Shown here: positions 8,670 through 17,362 of the stretch, piece by piece | Numbering within the stretch: the stretch's first letter is position 1 | How the letters are laid out: every line of letters begins with the position of its first letter | Origin: Gammaproteobacteria bacterium | GTDB lineage: Bacteria; Pseudomonadota; Gammaproteobacteria; Steroidobacterales; Woeseiaceae | Length of the DNA stretch: 41,658 nt | Assembly: GCA_009937445.1 (NCBI GenBank) | Contig: JAACFM010000012.1 | Coordinates: forward strand, 1-41,658 | Direction: 5' to 3' | Notes under the pieces: model-generated | Told to the model about the DNA's origin: nothing | The model's database searches: none | What the model saw: only the letters and a program-made list of their open reading frames with translations | Translations under genes and position numbers: made by a program

Positions 8670-9422
8670 ATGAGTTCACAGCGGCGTGTCCAGCAGCAAC
8701 CTGGCTACATTCTGCATCATCGCCCATTTCGAGATACCAGCCAGATTCTCGACATCGTGACACGCGATCACGGCAAGATCGCCGTCGTCGCGCGCGGCAG
8801 TCGTGGTTCCCGGTCCCGATTGGCCGGTGTATTGCGACCCTTCCTGCCACTGCGCGTATCCTGGGTCGCGAAGTCCGATCTGGGAACGCTGACCGGTGCA
8901 GAAGTCGCCGGGTCGCCCGCCGGCGTAATGGGCGACGCGATGTTCTCGGCTTACTACGTCAACGAACTACTGCTGCATTTCTTGCATCGCTATGACCCTC
9001 AACCGGAAATATTCGCTCTTTACGAGGAAGTGATAAAGGCGCTGCTTGTCACCGAGAATATTGCAGCCGCGCTGCGCTCGTTTGAGCTTGAATTCCTCAG
9101 TTTGCTTGGTTATGCCGTCAATCTCGAGCATGAGTTCGGCAGTCGCGATCCGCTTGCTAGTGATCGAGATTACGAATACCGGATGGAACAGGGCCCGGTA
9201 GCGGTCGTGCGTTCCGGACCGTTGGTATTCAGTGGTGCTGTATACCGGGAAATTGCCGCGCAACGTTTTGATAATCCGGATATCCTGCGGGCCGCGAACC
9301 GATTATTGCGGGAAATCATTGCTTTCCACCTTGGAGGCAAAGAACTCAAGAGCCGCAAGGTGATGATGGAACTGCATCGCGGTAGAATCGCGCCTACGAA
9401 AACCAAGGGATCAGAACAGTGA
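8670..9422 (+). CDS. recO: DNA repair protein RecO
   Basis: A 250-residue protein of the RecO family, which together with RecR loads RecA on SSB-coated gaps. The N-terminal OB fold is seen in [20 protein letters not shown] and [13 protein letters not shown]; a helical domain follows ([14 protein letters not shown]). Position between era and pdxJ is conserved in many gammaproteobacteria. Its stop overlaps the pdxJ GTG by four bases. Confidence 0.95.
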   Translation: MSSQRRVQQQPGYILHHRPFRDTSQILDIVTRDHGKIAVVARGSRGSRSRLAGVLRPFLPLRVSWVAKSDLGTLTGAEVAGSPAGVMGDAMFSAYYVNELLLHFLHRYDPQPEIFALYEEVIKALLVTENIAAALRSFELEFLSLLGYAVNLEHEFGSRDPLASDRDYEYRMEQGPVAVVRSGPLVFSGAVYREIAAQRFDNPDILRAANRLLREIIAFHLGGKELKSRKVMMELHRGRIAPTKTKGSEQ

Positions 9423-10159
9423 ACCTAAACGGACAATTATTGCTCGGCGTGAATATCGATCACGTTGCCACACTCCGGCAAGTGAGGGGTACGACCTATC
9501 CGCGACCTGCGGATGCTGTGGTTATGGCGGAGCAGGCGGGTGCCGATAGCATCACAGTGCACCTGCGAGAAGACCGTCGTCACATTCAGGATGCGGATCT
9601 CACGGCCATTAGTGATGTCATGCGTACCCACATGAATCTGGAAATGGCAGTGACCGACGAAATGCTGGATATCGCGGCGCGCATCAAACCCTCTGATGTT
9701 TGTCTGGTTCCGGAAAAGCGCGAGGAACTGACAACTGAAGGTGGTTTGGATGTTAAAGGTCAGTTGGAAAAAATCACCCGTGCGTGCGATCGACTCGCGA
9801 GTGAGAACATTCGTGCGTCGTTGTTCATTGATCCGGATTTTGAGCAACTTGATGCCGCAGTGGCCGCGGGCGCACCGGTCGTTGAATTGCATACAGGCGC
9901 TTACGCGGATGAGGATGGCGGCGCACACGCAGCGGAGCTGCAGCGCGTCATCGATGCAGCGAAATACGGGCACGAGCTCGGGTTGATCATCAACGCGGGC
10001 CACGGCCTGCATTATCATAACGTTGCGGCAATTGCGGAAATACCAGAGATCGTGGAACTGAATATCGGGCATGCAATCATTTCACGGGCCGTGTTCGATG
10101 GTCTTGCAATGGCCGTGAGCGAGATGAAGCGCTTGATGACCAAGGCACGGTCAGGGTAG
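9419..10159 (+). CDS. pdxJ: Pyridoxine 5'-phosphate synthase
   Basis: A 246-residue TIM-barrel enzyme that condenses 3-amino-1-hydroxyacetone phosphate with 1-deoxyxylulose 5-phosphate to pyridoxine 5'-phosphate in the DXP-dependent vitamin B6 pathway. Conserved stretches are [47 protein letters not shown] and [14 protein letters not shown]. The start is a GTG in a GTGA overlap with recO. The usual pdxJ-acpS pairing follows. Confidence 0.98.
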   Translation: MNLNGQLLLGVNIDHVATLRQVRGTTYPRPADAVVMAEQAGADSITVHLREDRRHIQDADLTAISDVMRTHMNLEMAVTDEMLDIAARIKPSDVCLVPEKREELTTEGGLDVKGQLEKITRACDRLASENIRASLFIDPDFEQLDAAVAAGAPVVELHTGAYADEDGGAHAAELQRVIDAAKYGHELGLIINAGHGLHYHNVAAIAEIPEIVELNIGHAIISRAVFDGLAMAVSEMKRLMTKARSG

Positions 10160-10166
10160 CCCATTC

Positions 10167-10571
10167 ATGATTTTTGGTATTGGTACCGACATCGTCGAGA
10201 TGTCACGCATGGAGGCGACCTGGAAACGTTTCGGTGAGCATTTTGCGCGCCGAATTTTGATGGATGAGGAGATGAAACTCTTCAGGCTTACGAAGCGCCC
10301 CGCACGATTTCTTGCCATGCGTTTTGCCGGTAAGGAAGCAACGGTCAAAGCGATGGGCACCGGTTTTGCACACGGTGTCTGGATGCGCGATGTCGGAATA
10401 ACCAGTAACGAATGGGGCAGGCCGTTGATTATCTGGTCAGAGCGCGGGCAAAAGGTTTGTGATGAACTGGGAATTGGAAAGGGTCACGTCAGTTTGACGG
10501 ATGACGCCGGATTGGTGATGGCGTTCGCGGTTGTTGAAACTGCGGACAGCGAAAAGAGAAACGGAATATAA
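10167..10571 (+). CDS. acpS: Holo-[acyl-carrier-protein] synthase
   Basis: A 134-residue phosphopantetheinyl transferase that moves 4'-phosphopantetheine from CoA to the serine of acyl carrier protein. The metal-binding Asp8 lies in GIGTDIVEMSR and Glu57 in FAGKEATVKAMGTGF, both at family positions. It is eight bases behind pdxJ, as in many gammaproteobacteria, and two bases before the exonuclease gene. Confidence 0.97.
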   Translation: MIFGIGTDIVEMSRMEATWKRFGEHFARRILMDEEMKLFRLTKRPARFLAMRFAGKEATVKAMGTGFAHGVWMRDVGITSNEWGRPLIIWSERGQKVCDELGIGKGHVSLTDDAGLVMAFAVVETADSEKRNGI

Positions 10572-10573
10572 AA

Positions 10574-11344
10574 ATGCATTGTTTTTCATTTGATATTGAG
10601 ACCGTTCCCGACGTTGACTTCGGGCGACGCTTCTGGGATCTGGACGGCTTGCCCGACGATGAAGTCGCGACTGCCATGATGTTTAAACGGCAGCAGCAGA
10701 CCGGGTCGGATTTCCTGCCGCTGCACTTGCAGCGCATTGTCGCTATTTCGGTGACCTTTCGTACCAAAGACACCTTCAAAGTGTGGACACTTGGCGACGA
10801 AGAGTCGGATGAAGCGGAGATTGTGCAGCGATTTTTCGACGGTATAGAGCGTTACACCCCCGATCTGGTCTCCTGGAACGGCGGCGGTTTCGATTTGCCG
10901 GTGCTGCATTATCGAGCCTTGAAACACAAGATTCAGGCACCGCGATACTGGGAAATGGGCGAGAACGATCGCGATTTCAAATGGAATAACTACATGAGCC
11001 GTTTTCACTGGCGACATGTTGATCTGATGGACGTGCTGGCCGGTTTTCAGCCGCGAGGGCGTGCCAGCCTTGATCAGATGGCTGTGCTGCTCGGCTTCCC
11101 CGGCAAACTGGGTATGAGTGGCGACAAGGTGTGGGACAAGTTCAAGGAAGGCGGTATTCGTGAAATTCGCGATTACTGTGAAACGGATGTCCTCAATACC
11201 TGGCTGTGTTTCTTAAGATTTGAATTCATGCGCGGTCATCTTGATGAAAAGGACCTGGGTCGGGAGTTTGCACTGGTTCGCAAAACGCTGACGGAGCTTG
11301 ATCAGCCACACCTCAATGAATTTCTCGCGGCCTGGCCCGAGTAG
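10574..11344 (+). CDS. Predicted 3'-5' exonuclease (PolB-exonuclease-like, PF10108 type)
   Basis: A 256-residue DnaQ-like exonuclease related to the exonuclease domain of family-B polymerases but without a polymerase domain. Exo I is FDIETVPD (Asp7, Glu9), Exo II is LVSWNGGGFDLPVL and Exo III is IRDYCETDVLNT; together these supply the acidic metal ligands. The sequence is of the stand-alone type annotated as predicted 3'-5' exonuclease related to PolB. The substrate is not established. It lies in a tight run acpS-exonuclease-rlmD, which may point to an RNA or DNA maintenance role (inference). Confidence 0.85.
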   Translation: MHCFSFDIETVPDVDFGRRFWDLDGLPDDEVATAMMFKRQQQTGSDFLPLHLQRIVAISVTFRTKDTFKVWTLGDEESDEAEIVQRFFDGIERYTPDLVSWNGGGFDLPVLHYRALKHKIQAPRYWEMGENDRDFKWNNYMSRFHWRHVDLMDVLAGFQPRGRASLDQMAVLLGFPGKLGMSGDKVWDKFKEGGIREIRDYCETDVLNTWLCFLRFEFMRGHLDEKDLGREFALVRKTLTELDQPHLNEFLAAWPE

Positions 11345-11353
11345 GGCTCTCTG

Positions 11354-12676
11354 ATGGCCAGAAAGAAGCGATGGGAGCCGGAAACGGCCGTGATCGAGTC
11401 GGCGACTCATGACGGTCGCGGCATTGCTGCGGTCAGTGGCAAAAAGGTATTTGTTGCCGGCGCCTTGCCCGGAGAAACGGTTGCGTTCATGCGCCGAAAA
11501 TCGAGGCGCAATTTTGATGAGGCAGAACTCCTCGAAGTCATAGAGGCCTCAACGGATCGCATCGACGCGAAGTGCGAAGCCTTCGGGCGTTGTGGTGGTT
11601 GCTCATTGCAACACGTGAGTGACGACTATCAACGCAACATCAAATCGCAAACGCTGCAAGACAATCTCGAGCGAATTGGCAAGGTAGAAGCGGAAACCTG
11701 GCTGCCACCAATGCTGGGACCGATTTGGGGATACCGCCGTCGAGCTCGCCTTGCTGTTAAAGACGTTCCGGCAAAGGGCAGAGTGCTGGTCGGCTTTCGC
11801 GAGCGACACGCGCCGTTCATCACTGATATGCACCGTTGTGAAGTACTCGTAGAACCGATGGGTGGATTAATTGATGCGTTGAGCGACCTGGTGGCCAAGT
11901 TGTCCATTCGGGCGCGACTGCCGCAAATTGAGGTTGCCATTGCCGAAAATTCAACCGCGCTGGTATTTCGTGTTCTTGATGAACCCGACGCTACTGACAA
12001 GGAGCACCTGATTGCATTCGGCGCGGAAAACAATTGCCGGATCTATTTGCAGCCCGGTGGCCTTGATTCACTGCAATTGATCGAACCGGCGAGCATTGAT
12101 GAAGCACTGTTTTATACCTTGCCCGAGTTCGATATTCGAATCGATTTCGAACCCGTCGATTTCGTTCAGGTGAATAGCGACATCAATCAACGCATGGTGC
12201 ATTTCGCGATCGAACAATTAAGTCCCGGCCCGAACGATCGAGTGCTGGACCTTTTTTGTGGGATTGGTAATTTTTCTCTGCCACTGGCCCGCCGCTCGGG
12301 GACTGTACTTGGCATCGAGGGTGAGAAGACGCTGGTCGCGAGGGCTGCTGAAAACGCGCACAAGAACGGCCTGAGTAATGTCGAGTTTCGGGTGGCAGAT
12401 CTCAGCAAGATTGACGGCACAGAGCCGTGGGTCAAAGCGGGATGGGACCGTGTCCTTCTGGATCCGGCTCGCAGTGGAGCGGCGGAAGTCGTGTCACGAA
12501 TGAAATTGCTGAATCCCGAGCGGATTGTCTACGTCTCGTGCCATCCGGGCACTTTGGCGCGCGATGCCGCTACTCTGGTTCACGAGCAGGGCTATCATCT
12601 TGAATCTGCGGGTATTATCGATATGTTCCCGCATACGGCCCATGTAGAATCAATCGCAGTGTTTACGCGAGACTAA
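11354..12676 (+). CDS. rlmD: 23S rRNA (uracil-1939-C5)-methyltransferase RlmD
   Basis: A 440-residue RumA-type rRNA methyltransferase. An N-terminal TRAM domain (about 10-65) is followed by the 4Fe-4S ligands Cys74, Cys80 and Cys83 (KCEAFGRCGGCSLQ) plus Cys162 (HRCEVL). The Rossmann SAM site is DLFCGIGNFSLPLA, the catalytic DPAR motif follows, and the nucleophile Cys is in VYVSCHPGTLARD. The iron-sulfur cysteines separate it from TrmA and favour RlmD over RlmC by length and TRAM domain. Confidence 0.94.
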   Translation: MARKKRWEPETAVIESATHDGRGIAAVSGKKVFVAGALPGETVAFMRRKSRRNFDEAELLEVIEASTDRIDAKCEAFGRCGGCSLQHVSDDYQRNIKSQTLQDNLERIGKVEAETWLPPMLGPIWGYRRRARLAVKDVPAKGRVLVGFRERHAPFITDMHRCEVLVEPMGGLIDALSDLVAKLSIRARLPQIEVAIAENSTALVFRVLDEPDATDKEHLIAFGAENNCRIYLQPGGLDSLQLIEPASIDEALFYTLPEFDIRIDFEPVDFVQVNSDINQRMVHFAIEQLSPGPNDRVLDLFCGIGNFSLPLARRSGTVLGIEGEKTLVARAAENAHKNGLSNVEFRVADLSKIDGTEPWVKAGWDRVLLDPARSGAAEVVSRMKLLNPERIVYVSCHPGTLARDAATLVHEQGYHLESAGIIDMFPHTAHVESIAVFTRD

Positions 12677-12699
12677 TCAACTACGGCGAGGCGCAACGG

Positions 12700-13746
12700 A
12701 TGTCACTTGGACCTGTGATGCTCGATATCGAGGGACTTGCACTGAGTCCGGCTGACCGCGATTTGTTGCGGGAACCCGCTGTGGGCGGCGTTATTCTGTT
12801 TTCGCGAAATTTTCAATCGGTCGATCAGGTGACTGATCTGGTCTCGGAGATTCGTGCGTTGCGCAGCCCGCCGTTGCTGGTGGCTGTCGATCACGAAGGC
12901 GGGCGGGTGCAGCGATTCCGTGAGGGCTTCACCGTCATGCCGCCGATGCGACATATCGGAAGAGAATACGATCGGGACCGTGAATCGGGACTCGCGGCAG
13001 CGCGCCAGGCAGGTTGGCTCATTGCTTCAGAGTTACGTGCCGTTGGTATCGACTTGTGTTTCGCGCCTTGTGTCGATCTGGATTGGGGAATCAGCGAGAT
13101 CATTGGTAACCGGTCATTCCATCGGAAGCCCGATGTCGTTAGTGAACTGGCTGAAGCATTTGCGCGTGGATTGCGAAGTGCGGGCATGGCCGCCGTCGCG
13201 AAGCATTTTCCCGGGCACGGCGCGGTGGTGGCGGACTCTCATCTGCGACTGCCCGTTGACCGGCGGGGCTACGGACTGATTCTCGATGATATGCGGCCGT
13301 ACGAACGCATGATGAATACGGGTGTGCTCGCCGGCGTTATGCTGGCGCACATTATCTATTGGGAGATCGACAACATGCCGGCCGGATTTTCGGCGTACTG
13401 GATACAACGCGAACTGCGTTCGCGGCTTGGGTTCGGCGGTGCTGTGTTTTGCGATGACCTCAGTATGAAAGCGACCGCGAGCTACGGATCGATGGCAGAG
13501 CGAGCGCGACTGTCGCTGGATGCAGGATGTGACATGATCCTGGTTTGCAACGATCGTGATGCGGCGCATCAGGCGGTTGATGCACTGAACGATTATTCCA
13601 ACCCGCTATCGCTTGTACGCCTTGCGCGCCTGCACGGCACAGGGCAGATGTTGCGCGAGTCGCTGCTGGCGAGTGACGAATGGCAGGAAGCGAATACCTT
13701 GTTCGCAAAATGGAGCGCACGTCCGGAGCTGGAATTAAATGCCTGA
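12700..13746 (+). CDS. nagZ: Beta-N-acetylhexosaminidase NagZ
   Basis: A 348-residue glycoside hydrolase family 3 enzyme that removes N-acetylglucosamine from anhydromuropeptides during cytoplasmic cell-wall recycling. The family motif KHFPGHG is at residues 168-174, with Asp179-Ser-His181 carrying the acid/base histidine; the nucleophile Asp is in FCDDLSMKA near 251-252. Length is close to the usual 330-345. Its 3' end overlaps the phosphorylase gene by eight bases, the same pairing as PA3005-PA3004 in Pseudomonas. Confidence 0.96.
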   Translation: MSLGPVMLDIEGLALSPADRDLLREPAVGGVILFSRNFQSVDQVTDLVSEIRALRSPPLLVAVDHEGGRVQRFREGFTVMPPMRHIGREYDRDRESGLAAARQAGWLIASELRAVGIDLCFAPCVDLDWGISEIIGNRSFHRKPDVVSELAEAFARGLRSAGMAAVAKHFPGHGAVVADSHLRLPVDRRGYGLILDDMRPYERMMNTGVLAGVMLAHIIYWEIDNMPAGFSAYWIQRELRSRLGFGGAVFCDDLSMKATASYGSMAERARLSLDAGCDMILVCNDRDAAHQAVDALNDYSNPLSLVRLARLHGTGQMLRESLLASDEWQEANTLFAKWSARPELELNA

Positions 13747-14479
13747 TAAATACGCACTGATCATTGGCAGTGGTTTCACGCAATTTGCGAGCGGGGAAGC
13801 GGACCCGCTGTCCGACAATCGATTCGGAGCGCCATCTGCGCCGATCAGACGCAGTGAATTCCACGGTCACAATATCCTGTCGATCGCCCGGCACGGAGAG
13901 CCTCACACCATTTCGCCGCACGCGATCAACTACCGCGCAAATCTGCTGGCGCTGCAAGAGGCTGGCGCTACGGCGATCATTGCCCTGAATACGGTTGGCG
14001 TCGTTTCGGATATCCGCGCATCGGGTGAGATCGCGGTCCCTGACCAGCTTCTGGATTACACCTGGGGAAGGAAGCACACGATTTACGACGACGGAGATGC
14101 GATAGACCACATCGACTTTACGCATCCATTTTCCAGTCATTTAAGGCGCGAATTATTGGATGCCGCGAAGCATGCGGACATCGATTGCTACGATGGTGGT
14201 GTGTATGCTGCCACGCAGGGCCCACGCCTCGAGTCGGCCGCGGAGGTTGATAGACTGGAACGCGACGGTGCCGATTATGTCGGCATGACAGCGATGCCGG
14301 AAGCGGCACTTGCGCGCGAACTGGGTCTTTCTTACGTCTGTCTTGCCCTTATCGTCAACAAGGCTGCGGGGAGAGGGGACACGCCGATTCACGATGATGT
14401 CGAAGCGAGTACAGTATCGGCGCGAACACTGGCAGAATCATTGCTGCAACAGTTCTTCAAAGGGCGGATTGTCAGCTAG
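13739..14479 (+). CDS. S-methyl-5'-thioinosine phosphorylase (MTAP/PNP family)
   Basis: A 246-residue purine nucleoside phosphorylase of the MTAP subfamily. It has the phosphate-binding start (ALIIGSGFTQF), RHGEPHTISPHAINYRAN, and the nucleoside-site block YAATQGPRLESAAEV / VGMTAMPEAALARELG. The adjacent-to-nagZ Pseudomonas homologue PA3004 is a methylthioinosine phosphorylase that salvages purine from methylthioadenosine after deamination; I transfer that function from context. Methylthioadenosine or purine nucleoside specificity cannot be excluded by sequence alone. Confidence 0.85.
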   Translation: MPDKYALIIGSGFTQFASGEADPLSDNRFGAPSAPIRRSEFHGHNILSIARHGEPHTISPHAINYRANLLALQEAGATAIIALNTVGVVSDIRASGEIAVPDQLLDYTWGRKHTIYDDGDAIDHIDFTHPFSSHLRRELLDAAKHADIDCYDGGVYAATQGPRLESAAEVDRLERDGADYVGMTAMPEAALARELGLSYVCLALIVNKAAGRGDTPIHDDVEASTVSARTLAESLLQQFFKGRIVS

Positions 14480-14501
14480 ACGCAGACAGAAACGAACCGA
14501 T

Positions 14502-15380
14502 ATGAAAACCGTTAATCGAAAAATTCTGGAACAAGTCATTGCTGCAACGACGGAGCCGCTGCTCGTCGTGCGCATCGACCGGCCCGACTGGCCGGTTGTC
14601 CTGGCCAACCCGGCTTTTACATCAATTACTGGCGATGAGGTCCTGCAAAAGCCGTTCGCGGATGTCATTGAGGCGCTCGCCAACCGCGAGCTTGCGTTGG
14701 AGGTCAGTGAGACCGTCCGGTCACAGCAAGAGGCGAGCTTGCCGGTCGAATCCAACAGTCGCGAATATCTCTTGGCATTGAAACCTTTGAGTTTGCCAAA
14801 TGAGGAGTCAGCGAGATTCTATGCGGCTATTTGGCGTTCCGGAACCGGCTCCGGGACGGCGGAAGGTGCTGAAATGCATCACGCATTGCTGAAGGCCAAA
14901 CGCCGTATTCGTGATTTGTCCCGCGATGATCCGGTTACCGGTCTGCTGAACGGCCGGGCATTCGCGGATGTGTTCGAGCATGACTGGGCCGTCGCTGCAC
15001 GAGAGAAGGGCAAATTATCGCTGGTGACATTCACGCTTGAGGAATTCGATGCCTACGTTGAGGTATTCGGCCGACACGCGGCGGATTCCTGCCTGCGGCA
15101 GGTCGGGCGGGCGATCAGGCGCTGCCTGCGACGCGCCAGCGATGTGGTGGCACGCCCTGATGGACAGCGATTCGTCGTCTTGTCTCACGCCACCGACGAA
15201 GACGGTACGCGCGAATTTGCCAGGAAAATTTCGAGTTCCGTTCGCGAACTTGGATTACATCATCCGCGCGCACGGTCCTCTAAATTTGTAACGGTTTCGT
15301 TCGACGTGTCCGTCGCCAATGTGAGCTTGGAGCAGCGCCAGGCTAAAGCGTTTTTGACGGAGCTACTTTCCGTCAAATAG
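14502..15380 (+). CDS. PAS-like protein with degenerate GGDEF domain
   Basis: A 292-residue protein. Residues about 8-110 look PAS-like (LLVVRIDRPDWPVVLANPAF). A linker helix leads into a GGDEF-fold domain starting DDPVTGLLNGRAF. The signature has decayed: RPDGQRFVVL at 218-227 stands where R-Y-GGDEF-VVL is expected. The metal-binding region that is usually D-I-D-x-F is TLEEFDAY, and no RxxD inhibitory site is visible. It is therefore unlikely to make cyclic-di-GMP and may be a GTP or c-di-GMP sensor, or purely structural. The ATG at 14502 is used; the longer frame reads back into the upstream gene. Confidence 0.75.
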   Translation: MKTVNRKILEQVIAATTEPLLVVRIDRPDWPVVLANPAFTSITGDEVLQKPFADVIEALANRELALEVSETVRSQQEASLPVESNSREYLLALKPLSLPNEESARFYAAIWRSGTGSGTAEGAEMHHALLKAKRRIRDLSRDDPVTGLLNGRAFADVFEHDWAVAAREKGKLSLVTFTLEEFDAYVEVFGRHAADSCLRQVGRAIRRCLRRASDVVARPDGQRFVVLSHATDEDGTREFARKISSSVRELGLHHPRARSSKFVTVSFDVSVANVSLEQRQAKAFLTELLSVK

Positions 15381-15427
15381 ATGCATGTCGGGATTTCTCC
15401 AAAGCGGACGCTCGCGGAAACGCGGTA

Positions 15428-16123
15428 CTAGGTTTCGCTCTCGAAACTATTTATCTGCAGGTATGACTCAATTTCGACAATTAGAATATCTAGCGCCTGA
15501 CTGTAGTCGTCGAGCCGATCCAGATACCACAAGTTTCCCCAGATGTGCAGAAACCGGAGTTGATTTCGAAAGGCTGTAAGTTCGCGGACATCTGTGGTCA
15601 GCAAGCGGCGATCAAATCCGTCCCAAATCTTGGTGCCTGAGTTGCGCCCAATATCCGTAAGATTCTCATCGTACTGAAGTCCGCCATCCGTAAGCCGGGG
15701 GTTGACGCTCTCATAGAAATTACCGAGCCGAGCGACGAGACCCGGTGCATTGAGTTCTGAAAGCTGACCTGCAGCGACCATCGTGGTCCAGCCCGAGCGT
15801 CGCGGATAGAGTGTACGGTTGGTCAGAAAAATTGTATCCATCGCATCTGCGACTGAGTTGAGCGGCATCGATTCCGGGCTGGCCAGCCATTGAAACAAAG
15901 CGCTGTACTTTTCATCGGCCACGAGCTGATATGCCCGAATCTCATTAACGTCCAGCAAATCCTCCCGGAGTTCTTCGAGTACCTGCGCGAGCGCGGCATG
16001 TGCAGACAATTCGGCTTTGCGATCTTGTGACATGCCTTCAAGGACAATGGCGAAGTACACCGAGATGATTATTAGTGCACCTTCGCCGATAAACCTGGCC
16101 CAAGGGAGGTTCGGTAGTTTCAT
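15428..16123 (-). CDS. Membrane-anchored protein of unknown function (DUF6090-like)
   Basis: A 231-residue protein with one N-terminal transmembrane helix (GEGALIIISVYFAIVLEG, about 13-30) that is followed directly by a charged helical region (MSQDRKAELSAHAALAQVLEELREDLLD) and a mostly helical remainder. The layout resembles proteins annotated DUF6090, but I assign this only by pattern. An AAGGG ribosome binding site precedes the ATG. It is convergent with the GGDEF-like gene, 47 bases apart. Function is unknown. Confidence 0.6.
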   Translation of the reverse strand: MKLPNLPWARFIGEGALIIISVYFAIVLEGMSQDRKAELSAHAALAQVLEELREDLLDVNEIRAYQLVADEKYSALFQWLASPESMPLNSVADAMDTIFLTNRTLYPRRSGWTTMVAAGQLSELNAPGLVARLGNFYESVNPRLTDGGLQYDENLTDIGRNSGTKIWDGFDRRLLTTDVRELTAFRNQLRFLHIWGNLWYLDRLDDYSQALDILIVEIESYLQINSFESET

Positions 16124-16277
16124 CGTTGTGCCCTTTTTTTTTGTTCGTTGGCAATCAGGAGTGGTCGCTCACTGCAACGGCATTCTGCAAAGAGTCCAGC
16201 GTTCCCGCCATTAAAGCTCGGATATATACCTGGTCGCGTAGTCGATGGTGATTAGGAAGAACGCTGTCATAAGCATA

Positions 16278-16736
16278 TTAGTCAAACAGGCCGTCGAATT
16301 TCCCTTCGTACATTTTTTGCATGACGGCGTCGGGCAACCGGAAGCTGTCAATCAGTTTAGCGAGCAGTTTCATTTCTCCTGCGTCTTTTTTATCGTCAGC
16401 CGCAATTACACACAGAATCATGAACATCAGATCTTCTTTCTGGGTGCGCGACAGCAATTCGTTTACCGAATCCACGACATCATCGAGTTGGTCGTGACTC
16501 GGCAGCTCGTCCGCCGCACGGGCAACAAGATCCAAGGCCTCACCCGACCCGAGTTTGAAGCGTTTACTCAGTAAATTCACTATGCGCATATTTTCGTCGG
16601 GCGAAATGCCGCCATCGCTTTTGGCAACCAGTGCCAGCAGCGACGCGATCAAAATCTGCGCTTCAGAATCGCCTGCAATGCTATCGCTTGCGGTCCTGAC
16701 GCCAACTTTTTCGATAATTAGATCTAACAGCGACAT
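16278..16736 (-). CDS. TerB-fold protein
   Basis: A 152-residue all-helical protein of the TerB (tellurite-resistance TerB-like) superfamily. The two characteristic acidic helix-loop segments are AKSDGGISPDENMRIVNLLSK and AADDKKDAGEMKLLAKLI, which in TerB domains bind divalent metal. No other ter gene is near, so this is a stand-alone TerB-like protein and tellurite resistance should not be assumed. It shares orientation with the upstream anchored protein but is separated from it by 154 bases. Confidence 0.75.
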   Translation of the reverse strand: MSLLDLIIEKVGVRTASDSIAGDSEAQILIASLLALVAKSDGGISPDENMRIVNLLSKRFKLGSGEALDLVARAADELPSHDQLDDVVDSVNELLSRTQKEDLMFMILCVIAADDKKDAGEMKLLAKLIDSFRLPDAVMQKMYEGKFDGLFD

Positions 16737-16834
16737 GTCGGGGATAATATCAGTAGCCAGGTGTGATGTCCGCTTTGGGTCACAAGCCGTCGTTCAAAGG
16801 CTTCATTGATTTTGCATTAGGCCGAAAATATCGA

Positions 16835-16909
16835 CCTAGAGTCAAGGAGTTAAAAAGCGCTAATTCTTGCCTCCAATCGAGGCCAAATGACCAATCCTTG
16901 AGTCTTAGG
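16835..16909. repeat. Imperfect inverted repeat with nested hairpin in AT-richer intergenic DNA
   Basis: Arms 16835-16848 and 16895-16909 pair at 13 of 14 positions with one bulge (CCTA-GAGTCAAGGA against TCCTTGAGTCTTAGG). The 46-base interior holds a second hairpin, GCCTC-CAATC-GAGGC, at 16869-16883. The surrounding 236-base gap between the TerB-like gene and the small membrane gene is noticeably richer in A+T than the flanking genes. It could be a structured leader of the downstream gene or a palindromic mobile-element remnant; I cannot decide. Confidence 0.5.
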
Positions 16910-16972
16910 GACAATACTGATTTCCCGTCTAATCCTATGCTGTGATCTGGCAAACCTAATAGGAAATGAATC

Positions 16973-17362
16973 ATGGAGGGGTTATTCGCTGATGGCGATT
17001 CAATATATTTTTTGCTTGTGGTTATCGTGGCAGTCCTTTGGATATTCCTGCCATTCGCTATTCTTGGCGCTAAGGATAGGTTGGACCATTTAATTGCGGA
17101 GACATGTAAGACAAACAAACTACTGGAAGAGATTCTCGATGAAGTTTCCAGGTCCGCTCTGAATTTAGAGGTAGAGCAAATCGTAAACGGGCCGAGGCGA
17201 TCGTTTGATCCCACGGCAGGGGGTAATCATGCCCAGTTCACAGCCGCAGGTCTTGACAGCCGGAGCTACTCTCCATCGAACCCGAGTAACTCTTCCTCGA
17301 ATTCTTCCACCTCTTCTTCTTCAACGCGTGTGATCTTGGCCAGTACGCCGAACTTCGGATGA
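16973..17362 (+). CDS. Small single-pass membrane protein, 3' end antisense to csiV
   Basis: A 129-residue frame. Residues 10-33 form a transmembrane helix (SIYFLLVVIVAVLWIFLPFA), followed by AKDRLDHLIAETCKTNKLLEEIL, a short coiled-coil-like stretch; this resembles small membrane proteins of unknown function. An AGGAAA ribosome binding site lies seven to eight bases before the ATG. The last third is Ser/Asn-rich because it is read antisense to the Glu-rich end of csiV (overlap 17266-17362). The gene may have lost its original stop. The N-terminal half looks genuine; the tail is doubtful. Confidence 0.6.
   Translation: MEGLFADGDSIYFLLVVIVAVLWIFLPFAILGAKDRLDHLIAETCKTNKLLEEILDEVSRSALNLEVEQIVNGPRRSFDPTAGGNHAQFTAAGLDSRSYSPSNPSNSSSNSSTSSSSTRVILASTPNFG

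Noticed and set aside
14310-14501. 64-codon N-terminal extension of the GGDEF-like protein
   Set aside because: It reads through the phosphorylase gene in another frame; the ATG at 14502 starts a normal PAS-like N-terminus.
16763-16945. 60-codon frame starting MMSALGHK
   Set aside because: It lacks a ribosome binding site, lies across the inverted repeat and resembles spurious frames from intergenic repeats.
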